From contig OZ287699.1 of NCBI GenBank assembly GCA_965649825.1, positions 1,302,001 to 1,366,000 of the forward strand: 64,000 nucleotides of DNA. The letters are read 5' to 3'. Source of the stretch: Penicillus capitatus. Lineage: Eukaryota > Chlorophyta. Both the position numbers and the translations under genes were made by a program. A model generated the notes under the pieces. The model saw only the letters and a program-made list of their open reading frames with translations. It was not told the DNA's origin and ran no database searches. This document shows positions 1-9,557 of the stretch, piece after piece. The stretch's first letter is position 1, and every line of letters begins with the position of its first letter.

Positions 1-855
1 CCTGGCATCGCGGATTCACTTCTCTTCTCTTGAACATCTCTGTAAGAAGGTGATGCACCCAGTCATTCTTGGCAACGACCAGCAGTCCACTCGTCCCGAT
101 ATCAAGACGGTGTACGATGCCAGGACGGAAGACAACATCTGCCCTCCCCTGAAGGAGTCCTTCTTCCGGATTGGGATGTTTGGGAGAGGCCAAGGTGCGC
201 GGCGCATCGTCGAGAGAAATGGGTTCACATTGGTAGTGATGCATGAGTGCGTGGACCAGTGTGCCTTTCCAATGCCCCGCCGAAGGATGGACGACCATAC
301 CTGCTTTCTATAAGAGATCTCTCACCATGTCGACAAACGTCACATCATACACACCTTATTCACGACAAGCAGATCGGAATCTTCATAACAGATGTCCAAC
401 GGTATCTCTTCCGGGACGATCTGTTTAAGAACAGCCAGTTAGACGGTGTTTTCTTTTAGGGATACATGGAACCGTCGAAGGAAGTCGCTTGTGCATTTCA
501 AATGCCACACTGTCGCCTTTCTTGATGAGGTAGGATGGTTTCGTGCATGGACAATCATTGATCTTGACGAAACCATTCTTAATGCTCTGAGAAATCTGGG
601 AGCGTGTTGTCTTCGAAACCTTTTCCGATAAATACGCATCTAACCGAGGACGTGACTGGAAGAATACTTAGTGCGCAATGCATGACCTCGTTGAAGTACC
701 TCGATCTCGCAAACGCATTCGAACAGCGCATCGGAAATATCGCTGTTGGAAAGAGACGTCGTTGTACAGAAACGGCGGCGTCGGCGAGAAAAGCGTGGTA
801 TGGAATGGAATCTCTGCCACCGTGAAGGAAGAAGAGATACGCGCCAGTATGTCAT
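1..855 (-). CDS. RluA-family pseudouridine synthase with S4 domain (3' end outside window)
   Basis: Converts uridine to pseudouridine in rRNA or tRNA. Exons read on the minus strand as 855-700, 655-473, 420-355 and 307-<1, joined by introns of 44, 52 and 47 nt; the second has a weak GTTCCA donor. An Arg-rich N-terminus from the ATG at 855 could be an organelle transit peptide. It is followed by an S4 RNA-binding domain (RLDAYL, RSQIS, VKIN), then the synthase domain: LLVVNK, GMVVHPSAGHW, TLVHAL, and the catalytic motif HRLDIGTSGLLVVAKN with the nucleophilic Asp. The frame is open to the window edge, so the C-terminus is missing. Motifs and order are diagnostic of the family; the exact target and compartment cannot be read from sequence. 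Confidence 0.88.
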
Positions 856-2088
856 TAAGGAAATGGAATTGTTTTGCAAACGATTTCGCTGAACCCGCAT
901 CCACCCAAACCGGATAGCAGTGTAATGTGCGTTTACCTGTACCGTTGCGTTGATCGAGTGAGAAAAGTGTGAGGAATAAGGGGTGCTGGCGTGAAGAACA
1001 ATTTCTACCTTTGTGAGTTCGCGATGCTGAGCTTTTTCGTGGAGCCGACCGACCTTCGGACGTCTTGCTGGTCGATGACGACCCATAACTCTGCTGCGTG
1101 GAATAACGGTCTTTTCACGGTTGTCGCTGTGAGAGTCGACCTAACGGCCGAATCCGAACGGGATGGCGAGTCGCGCTGGGAACTCCGTCGGCAATGTATA
1201 GTTACATTAGCTAGACGGATAGAGCAGAACAGTTCCCGTCTTAATACTCAGAGATGACGTCAGTCCTCTTCTCATGCTATCGTCATGCATGACGAGTTTC
1301 TTGCATTGAACGCCACAGTCGCAACCCCGCCATGTGTCTGCTTGGCTGCTTCGCACGATGTCCTCTATACGTTGAGATCGGCAAGCAGCTTCGCTAAGCC
1401 AATCTATCAAACTGCAGTCTGGACGTCGGTCGGTCACTGTATGCGTGGGCATCCGCTGGCTAAATAACCAATCTTCGTTTTATCTGTTAGGCAACGCCAC
1501 GCCCGTCATGTCAAATGCTGTAGTGCTCAGTTTCAACCGACCAATACCATTGTACCTGTCGTAGGAGACAGCTGTTAGCTTCGCTGTTGTACCATTTGGA
1601 CAGCTGTCCCTTTCGGTCACAGCATGAGTACGCTACTTAAACGCGCCCTTGTATGGAACTCTGCCTCGTCTGTAATCATCAGTGTTGTTGTGGCTTTACC
1701 TTGACGGTACCTTTTCAACAAAAGCTGTCCGCTCTTCGCGTCCTCCTTCATCACACCGGTTATTCGTGTATCTTGGGGATTACGCGTCGGCGAGAAGTGC
1801 AACAAATCTGGTCTCGTAGAGAATATTTGTACCGACTGCCTGGTACCCTGTTGTTGTCACTCACGCGCCATAAACCAAGAAGCGAAAGAAATAGAGATGC
1901 AAAACGTGATCAAAGCACAGGCGCAAGTGCAGGCCACCCGGTACAGCAGATGCAAAGAAACGTACTCGGATATTCTCACAGCGGATTTGTCATTAATGCC
2001 AAGGAAAGACTGAGTTTAATTCTGATTCCTGGTTGATAACAAATCTTGTATCCCATTGCAACAATATAGTGTGTCCTTTCGCGATGCG
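856..2088. other. Stretch without a supported gene
   Basis: Several overlapping short frames occur on both strands (for example minus 1805-1617 and plus 1653-2036), but none has a recognisable motif, a convincing start or intron-supported extension. It holds the 5' side of the pseudouridine synthase gene and the 3' side of the methyltransferase gene. Confidence 0.3.
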
Positions 2089-2988
2089 TCAAGGCGATAG
2101 TTGCGGATAACGCGCTAGCCATCCGAAAACAGGCAGCTCCACCTCGAACTCTTCGTCATCGCTCTGCAATTTCAGTGCTTTAACCGTCTCCTCAGAGAAA
2201 CGATCAAGAGGATCGTTGGCGGTGCCGTTCTTCTCTTTGTATGCTCGATATGCAGACCATGTCGAGAGATAGCCAACACAACGACGCATGCTCAACGTTA
2301 GCCGTGACGTGACGGCAAAAAACGTCGATTCGCCAAAGCTACGGGAGGGAGGTCTCAAATCGGCATAGCGGTTTTCCACGTGACGAATTGGACTCGACCA
2401 ATACGGCTTTAATACATCGCATTGCAGCACCTATATCCGTTTCCTGAGCGCGTTTCTCGACCCGACAGCTTGATACTTTCATGGCCTGATTGGCGGCTGC
2501 GTTGTCTGGATACCACCACGGTCCATAGGCCCAAGCAGCCAGGATACCCGTTGGTTTGAGTGCGAACTGACATTGACGAAAGAACGCATCTGTGTCGAAC
2601 CAATGCAGTCCTTGCGCAACCGTCACAACATCGACGCTGTGTTTGTCAATGGACGCTTCTTCCACAAAACTTTCCGCCGTAGCGAGGCGAAATTCGACGT
2701 TAGCCGAAGACGTCGCCTCAAAAACATTGTCGAGCGAAGCGCCAAACATCGATGTCGTGCGCCTACCTGTGCTATTTGTTCTGAACAGCTGTCGATGGCA
2801 ATGACACGTTTGAAGCTCTGGGCAAGGTGACCTGCTGCTTGCCCTGTCCCTGTCGCAACATCAACCGCAAGATCTCTTTCGGCAGTCCCGTAGTCAAGAA
2901 TTCTCCGATACAGCTCTGGCGGATACGTTGGACGAAATCGCGCATACTGTTCACTTCCTTCAGAAAAGAGTCGCTGAAATCTAGCCAT
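2089..2988 (-). CDS. SAM-dependent class I methyltransferase
   Basis: Three exons on the minus strand, 2988-2767, 2716-2477 and 2430-2089, with 50-nt and 46-nt GT-AG introns in phase 0, give 267 aa. The N-terminus (MARFQRLF...YARFRPTYPPELY) is the hallmark of small fungal/plant methyltransferases related to yeast TMT1 and of the UbiE/COQ5-like superfamily. Motif I is DVATGTGQAA; the acidic residue of motif II follows in AIDSCSEQ; the post-I segment SVDVVTVAQGLHWFD and the W-rich WAYGPWWY are typical. An in-frame ATG at 3012 is an alternative start; I prefer 2988 because family alignment begins there. Substrate unknown. Stop TGA at 2091-2089. Confidence 0.88.
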
Positions 2989-3397
2989 GCGAAATGGCTG
3001 ACTGCTGGACATGACAGGGGAACGTCTCGACGCGTGGGTTAGATGAAAGATCCGACCGAGTTCTGCAATCTTGCACTTAGATGAAGTTCGTGGGAGTGCA
3101 ATGTGACAGTCGACGAACACAATAGATTTGCACCGGGGTTAAGGTCATCGCCCGTTGGGATGAAGACGCCTAATGCGTTCATACATCCGTCTGTTAATGC
3201 ACCACACAAAAAATAGAACCACCCAATGCGCTAACCCGGGCAACTTTTGACCTCATTTTACGCGTGCTTAGTAAAACCTGAAAGCAACTGGCAAAAGTGC
3301 CTGTGCCAAAACAAGAATGAGCCTTTTAAAACCGTCAGCCTCATGTTGAAGAGAATGGGCTAGAAGATGCAAAAAAGATTATATGAAGGTTCAGGGT
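2989..3397. other. Intergenic, nothing recognised
   Basis: Holds the upstream region of the methyltransferase gene and the 3' flank of the glycine-rich gene, both on the minus strand. No motif or RNA gene seen. Confidence 0.4.
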
Positions 3398-5985
3398 TCA
3401 GTTCGATCCTTTGCTTCGATCTTGTATAACACGCTCCTTGTATGCTTCGACCATCGAGGTAATTTCTTCCGGATCAAACTGCGAGATGGATCTTGTCCAA
3501 AGACGGTCGTCTAGTTTGGGATCGATAACGAGATTCGGATGGCGCGATGCAAAGTCTCTTTTTTCGCTGTCATCTGATGAAACTCCGCTGTAGCTTCGAG
3601 CATCTGATGTTTCTCTGAGCGAAAGCCCCGTACGCTCGAATGCGTTTCCAGAACGCATGTTGTATTGGAACTCTGACACTTCGTCTGTGTCTGAATCTTG
3701 ATCCCAGCGTCTGCGAAGCTGCCTTCCGCCGTTGATGTTGCTGTGGCGCTCTGAGAGCCTTCGCCGTAGCCCATCCCCTGGGCGATGCCAACCACCATAC
3801 TCTGTCCCAGATGTATCTCTCTCGGAGGAGTCTTTGGGCGTATGATCACACTGTTTTCCTTTGCATTTTTTTCGATCCTTCACATGATCAGCCGATTTGA
3901 TATCGCAGGGAAAGCTTTTACACTTTGGAGCAGATGACGGACGCTGCCAGCCACCATACTTCTTGCGCTGGAAGGACTTTTTCTTGCATTCTTCTCCTTC
4001 ACACTCATCCACAGAGCCAGATCCGCCACCGCCGCCCCCTCCGCCACCGCCACCGCCGCCACTTCCGCCTCCCCAAACAGTGTCCTCTTGGTCCTTAATA
4101 AGTCCACCGCCTCCACCGCCTCCACCTCCGCCGCCGCCTCCACCTCCACCGCCGCCGCCATAACAGCGGGATCCGAAGAGACAAACTCCTCCGCCACCGC
4201 CTCCTCCACCGCCTCCACCGCCACCTGCGCCGCCGGCTCCGCCCATAACCTCCTTAGGTTGCTCAGATGGGGTATCGAGTCCTCCTCCTCCACCGCCTCC
4301 ACTACCACCGCCACCTCCTCCTCCAGTTTCTTTAAAATGACCAGAACCACCGCCGCCTACAACAGAGAAACTTGCAATGTCACGCATTTTGGAGAATCTC
4401 GCCTCCTCCTCCCCCTCCTCCGCCGCCTATGAGGCCATGAGAGACTCCGCCTTCGCCTCCACCTCCTCCACCTCCTCCGCCTTCTTTTGGGCCATCTCCA
4501 CCGCCTCCGCCTCCCTTGCCTGACTTCGGACCACCGCCTCCTCCACCGCCACCACCACCACCTTCTGCGCCGCCACCACCGCCTCCGCCTCCGGCAGCAT
4601 CATCGCCAGCACCTCCTCCTCCACCAGTTCCTCCTATTTCACCTGCGGCATCAATCTCGTCAACTTAGCGTTCCAAGCAAACAGAAGACATACTTCCACC
4701 ACCACCACCTCCACCGCCGCCGCCAGGACCACCGCCGCCTCCTCCGCCTCCTCCGCCAAGGCAACCGCATGGATCATCCATCCCGCAGTCACAGCCACCA
4801 TCATCCTTGCTGCCACCGCCACCGCCACCGCCACCGCCTCCTCCTTTCTTGCCACCTCCGCCGGCGCCTTTGCCTCCATCAGGACCTCCTCCCCCTCCGC
4901 CATATCCTGCACCCTTGTCACTACCACCTGTGCAATCGCAACGTCAAAATTAAAACTCCAAGCCTACGTAAGTTCGGCGAAGACATACCTCCTCCTCCGC
5001 CTCCTCCGCCAAGGGTAGTACCACCTCCACCACCTCCGCCTCCAGTAGTGTGCACTGTTTCGTCGATCGATCCCCCGCCACTTCCAGAATGCTCTCCTCC
5101 TTCGCCGTGCCCTTCAACAGCTGCAGAACCTCCAGATCCACCACCTGCAAACTCCTCAGAACAGTGGATCACTTCATCAACGCCAACTTGCCTTTCTTCT
5201 TCGTTCCGTAACCAGTTCCCTTTCCTTCACTTCTTTTTCCTCCGGAACCACCTCCACCGCCTCCTCCTCCGCCAGAAGGTACACCACGAATTCCGGAGCC
5301 GCTTCCACTTCCAAATCCACCAGTTGTGTCTTCTTTGGCAACAGTCGCTCCGCCTCCGCCGCCACCGCCGCCCCCTATAATATCGATCATTGGCAAACGA
5401 GCGATCGTTTCTCAGCATGTACCGATGTCTCGGCCTCCTCCTCCTCCTCCACCGCCGCCTCCAGTGCCACTGCCCGAAGCGCCACCGATACCTCTGCCGG
5501 CTTTACCCTTGGCAGAAGCGCCTTTTCCAACACTGCCTAAGTCCGCTCGACTCTTGCCAGATCTTGCACCGCCACCACCTCCACCTCCAATACTTCCATA
5601 TCCGCCACCTCCACCTCCTCCCCCGACTTCTCCTGGCAAAGATCCGCCACCGCCACCTCCTTCTGCAACGCCATCTTTCATCCGGCCTGTTCCACCGCCT
5701 GCGCCGCCGATCGTTCCACCACCGCCGCCACCACCGCCTCCATCTTTCTTTCCATCCATAGGAACGACAGCTTTCTCTGTTTCATACTTCTTGTCTTGGC
5801 TACTACCTAGAGTGCATTGGAGAATGCAACGGGAAGATGGGTTTCTTACCTGTATGGCTTTTTCGTTTATGTTTGCGTTTAGTGGAACGCTGTTTCTTTG
5901 CTGTCTCTTCAGCATCATCTGTTTCGGTCTTGGCCACTTTTTGCAGTGTATACTTTGTCCAATCTTTCGAAGAACCAGATCCCAT
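3398..5985 (-). CDS. Glycine-rich low-complexity protein, multi-exon
   Basis: Starts at ATG 5985 (MGSGSSKDWTKY), with a short charged N-terminus rich in Lys/Arg. Introns: 5849-5807 (43 nt), 5422-5375 (48 nt), then about 44, 61 and 51 nt introns in the Gly-rich part (two with GTATGT donors), and probably a GC-AG intron near 4390-4435 that restores the frame. Nearly all are phase 1, as expected if exons grew by repeat duplication. Most of the protein is long Gly runs broken by Ser, Ala and Lys; the C-terminal ~180 residues are complex, hydrophilic and contain two copies of a YGGW(Q/H)RP motif. Function unknown; Gly-rich proteins may be structural, wall or RNA-associated, but no signal peptide is seen. 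The plus-strand polyproline frames are its mirror image. Confidence 0.7.
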
Positions 5986-6040
5986 CCTGCCATGAACAGC
6001 ATTTCATCAAGCCTTTATCGTTTATTCGAGTCGAACACAC

Positions 6041-6892
6041 TCACCAAGAGTGTTGCTTGGAGGGATGTCCTTTCGTTGAAGTCGTTGACAAAGGCTCGTA
6101 CCAACTCCCGGATCCGACCCTGTTTTCTGTGTTATCGTCTTCCTCGAGATCATCATCGAGTCCTGGAGCTTCTTCTGATCCCAATAGCGTTTCTTCTGAT
6201 CTCAACAACTAAAAAGAGTGCGCACGTGCAGTGAACAACGACACTGCGACAGATCACTTCTTCGGAGATAAGTGTCACGTTCGTCAGCTCAGTCTGCTCT
6301 TCAAGATCGGACACCTCCGTCGTCTCAATCTCGGCTTGACTGCTCAACAATTTCCGATTCGCTTTCTTCTGAACGAGAGTGACTCGCAGACGAATTTCGA
6401 TCTCCTCCATATCATTAAACAACAAGGGATCTTCTGAGAATGATAGCTCCACCAAATCTAGAAATACCAAGAACTGAGAAGAACCTTTACACGTGATGCA
6501 CTCGAAACCTTTCCCGAGTGATATGTGTTGAACGAGTGGAGATGAAAAAGCGATATCCGCCTGTAGGTTCTTTCCAGCATTTGAGACACTGAGGTAACGA
6601 CGATCTTCCCAGTCCACATCGAATCTTTCAGCCTCGTTTCCTGGTAATCAAACGACAGCTCAACACGCTTTTCGGTTCGTCATGTCAGAAGCGCCGCACC
6701 TCCCACTTCTCGAACATTAGCTGAAAGAACGTCGTCTAGCACACCGTCTACATCACACAAGTCGAGAATCGAGTCTGATCGAAGACAAAGGACAACTTTC
6801 GGAGCAAAGGCCCAGCACGACCTACGCCGTCAACACTGATCTGAGATCAACGATCTGGCAGAACGTACCGAAGAGAGAAGCAACCAGATCAT
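6041..6892 (-). CDS. Unrecognised 226-aa protein, acidic C-terminus
   Basis: I do not recognise this gene. Exons 6892-6885, 6821-6700, 6640-6258 and 6208-6041 are joined by 63, 59 and 49 nt GT-AG introns that keep one open frame; the last intron is strongly supported because both flanks are Glu-rich and in phase. The first mini-exon (MIW) is inferred and uncertain. Visible features are alternating hydrophobic strands (KVVLCLRSDSILDLCDVDG, FLVFLDLVELSF), suggesting a beta-rich fold, and a C-terminal acidic Ser/Glu/Asp tail. Its stop lies only 55 nt upstream of the start of the glycine-rich gene, so the two are a tight same-strand pair. Confidence 0.5.
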
Positions 6893-7635
6893 GAGCTTAT
6901 GCTTGTGTGAGACCTTGAGCACGAGAGGCGGCTCTGACACTCTCCCGATCTCCATCCACATTGGAGTAGACTGCACAACAAGGATCATTACAACTGTTAG
7001 CCACGAAGAGGAATTCCCAACAGCCTTAGCCGAAAGGAAAAGATCTGTCGGTTATGGTACCTTACGCGAACGACTGTCGTGTTTCGGGTTTCAAACAAAG
7101 AGACAGCACTGACGCTATCCGCATCCGCCTTTGCAGGGTGCAGGTCCTGACAGCAGGAGCGCGAAGGCACCCTCTAACTTGAAGTCTTTACACACAGTGC
7201 TGTTTTGCAGGAAACGGTACCGGAAATTCGGGCCGTTGTAATGCAGCAAAAGATTTGAGTAGTCGCAGCACGTCGACGGCGTCCAATCCACGTGCTCTGT
7301 TTAACGTATCTAACCGACATCAGATGACGGCGGGAAGATGTCCTCGAAAATCGAACTGAACTTGAATAGTGAACCGATCAATCAGATCCGTGATCCGCAG
7401 AAACTCTCTGCACGAATACACCCGCCATTCATGTGACAAGCTGAATCTCTGAACCCGGTTCCCTTGCTTGAAATTGAATCATTAACAACAGCAACTGTAA
7501 GACGGTAGGGTTGAACGGCTGCTGCTCAAGTGGAATGCTTTGGTTTGGTTAAATGGGTCTCTATCCTGGTGTAGCGTGCTGGAGAAAGACGAGAGAATAG
7601 CTCCCTGTGTTATGATGAGAAGTGAACACAGGGAG
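6893..7635. other. Intergenic, nothing recognised
   Basis: About 740 nt between two minus-strand genes. One 73-codon plus-strand frame (6891-7112) has no recognisable features. No RNA gene or repeat seen. Confidence 0.35.
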
Positions 7636-8085
7636 TTAGTTTTCTTTCTGTTTAAACACGTATGATGCCCAGGATCTCTCGAGACTGAATGCTGGTGCAT
7701 TGATAGTAGCGAAGTCGACATCAAGAGCTTCGATGATTGCGTGTTTGCTTTCCCTTTGCATTGTTCTGTCTTTTTGATATTGGCTGTCTTTCTGCTGGAC
7801 GTTCACAACAAAGCAGGTCTCGTAAGAACAACTCTCAGCCAAGCGAATGATCATGATTTGTGTCTCCAGAGAGATAGCTTGGAAAGTGAGACCGATCTCC
7901 GGTGTCTGCGCCGATGAAACAGGCTCGGACTTCTTTTCTGTGTACAGCGTGATAGCTCCATTAACGAACACCTAACGCTATTTGACAGACCATACAGACG
8001 TCTGCAAAAAAAAAACAGAAAAGCTGTTTCAATAGATTGGTACAGGACACATCAGTGTGGTCGTATTATCCAAACGTCGAGACAT
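7636..8085 (-). CDS. Unrecognised 125-aa protein
   Basis: Two exons, 8085-8044 and 7971-7636, joined by a phase-0 intron of 72 nt (8043-7972) with a long T-tract; a second AG inside it gives no open frame. The product begins MSRRLDNTTT and has a regular alternation of hydrophobic and polar residues (GLTFQAISLETQIMIIRLAES), then a Lys/Gln-rich segment and a C-terminal SWASYVFKQKEN. I recognise no family. The gene begins about 140 nt from the 5S rRNA gene on the same strand. Reality is inferred from the clean splice and composition only. Confidence 0.4.
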
Positions 8086-8223
8086 GGTTCTCTGAACGCC
8101 ATCCTCAAAACATGATTCCAACCAACTTCGTATAAAAAAGATTTTGTTTTAGGAAGAGTCGTTTTCGTGGGAGGCGTAGACGACGACAGATGTGTCGTAC
8201 CCTTCCAGTCATGACATGCCAAA

Positions 8224-8341
8224 AGCTTCCACAGGTCGATTTCCCGCCAGATCACTCATGGCAGTACTACTGACCCCAAACCGCGCTTAACTTCCGAGTT
8301 CTGAAGGGATCGGGTGCATTCACGGTTGAATGATGGAAGCT
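8224..8341 (-). rRNA. 5S ribosomal RNA
   Basis: About 118 nt on the minus strand. The transcript opens AGCTTCCA and closes TGGAAGCT, forming helix I, and carries the conserved core CCCGATCCCTTCAGAACTCG followed by GAAGTTAAGCGCGGTTTGGG, which includes the A-box-like part of the internal promoter, then AGTACTGCCATG and GATCTGGCGGGAA. A run of four T at the 3' end is a pol III terminator. It is single here, among protein genes, with no rDNA array in view. Confidence 0.93.
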
Positions 8342-8576
8342 CAAGGATCATACCAGGTGCCACACATCAAACAAAGCACTATCTTCAGGCAAAAAGTGGA
8401 AAACATCCATTCGTTCTCACAATAAAGATCGCGCCGCTCTCGTTTTCTCTACTTTGGCCCCCGCTGACTGACCCGTCTCGCAACCCCGAGTGTCCACATT
8501 CGAGAGAATACAACAAACGCTGAGCATCGTTGATTCTTTTCTTATAGAGAGGAGAGGTGATCTGTTTTCTTCTTGG

Positions 8577-8821
8577 ATGATTCCGCGTTCCTTCTTGATC
8601 TTTGGTGGTGTCAGTGGTCTGAGCGTTGCTACCATAGTCATCATCCATTTCTCTCAGGAATGGGAAAAATCCGTAACATCACCATGACGCTTGTATACAT
8701 CTTACCTAACTTCCGTCTTTTGCAGAGACTCTCAGAAGGTGTGACACGTGACAACCAGCTGTACGAAATGAAGCTCAAAGAAAAAGAAACACGGGATCAT
8801 TCCAATCCCCCGCCCCATTGA
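8577..8821 (+). CDS. PET117: PET117-like cytochrome c oxidase assembly factor
   Basis: Two exons, 8577-8672 and 8726-8821, with a 53-nt phase-0 intron that has a CCTAACT branch-like site, give 63 aa. The family pattern is complete: an N-terminal membrane segment (GLSVATIVIIHF), QEW, then RLSEGVTRDNQLYE, matching the W...RL.GV.RD core of PET117. PET117 proteins sit in the mitochondrial inner membrane and help assemble complex IV with PET191/COX15. Start is the first in-frame ATG directly before the membrane segment. The protein is short enough that ORF-length filters would miss it. Confidence 0.8.
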
Positions 8822-9006
8822 ACCTGTAAAATCCTTATCACATGCGCTGCTGCATCGATCTCATGAGAGAAGATGAACAGCTTATAACAGTGTGAGCGAA
8901 CGAACGAACGAGTAATAGTCATTTCAATGTGGAAACAGCGTTTACAGACAAAGACTCATTTCCAACGGTTGCCATACGAGACCACGTCCCTCTTTTCATT
9001 CCTCGT

Positions 9007-9221
9007 CTAATGGGGTCCATGTTCGGGCGCTTTGGGCTTCAGGAGCTTGTCATAGACGACGTAGACAGCAAACAGGCCCACACCGATTTTGATACCTAGC
9101 TTCCTGAGATCGTTTTGGCTGAGAGAGAAGGAAAGTGACCTGGAAAAAAGTCGATGAATCTCGGATTGAGCATCGGATGGTTTCTCCACGCTTCAAATTT
9201 TTCCCACTGAAAACGGGTCAT
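9007..9221 (-). CDS. NDUFB3: NADH dehydrogenase (complex I) B12 subunit, NDUFB3-like
   Basis: Two exons, 9221-9140 and 9095-9007, with a 44-nt phase-1 intron, give 56 aa. The sequence matches the plant/protist B12 subunit: FEAWRNHPMLNPRF, then PG, one membrane segment (GVGLFAVYVVYDKL) and a short basic tail. This accessory subunit lies in the membrane arm of respiratory complex I. Start chosen at the only in-frame ATG (9221); an extension with a GTG start further upstream is open but unlikely. It is divergent from the receptor-like kinase gene, sharing a ~336-nt upstream region. Confidence 0.82.
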
Positions 9222-9557
9222 CTCGTTTTTCGGCGGTGCAGCAGCGAGTTTCGCGATGATGGCGAATGAAGGGACATGACGTGACACGTTGCGAGAATGA
9301 ACCGTCTGTCCGAAGTCTCTTCACCTTCACGCTTCCAATTGCACCATCGACGTTGTTGTGGGTTACGACTAGAGCCAATCACAATCTCCTCAAGACATCT
9401 TTTTACCGAATCTGTTAACAGACCTTAATTTTTCTGCCAATCCGTCTTGAGTCGAAAAAACAGAGGAGAGGCTGTGAAGAAGGCTTTTGTTTTTAGATTA
9501 ACGGCGCTGTTGCGCACTTCGTTCGCGATTCTAAGAATTTCTGCTGTTGCCGTGGCA
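9222..9557. promoter_or_regulatory. Divergent intergenic region
   Basis: The only space between NDUFB3 (minus) and the receptor-like kinase (plus), so promoters of both must lie here or in the leaders. No specific site recognised. Confidence 0.4.

Noticed and set aside
3897-5768. Plus-strand polyproline frames (formin-like look)
   Set aside because: They are the complement of the Gly-codon runs. The minus strand has a good ATG, GT-AG introns in constant phase and a complex C-terminus; the plus frames have no matching structure.
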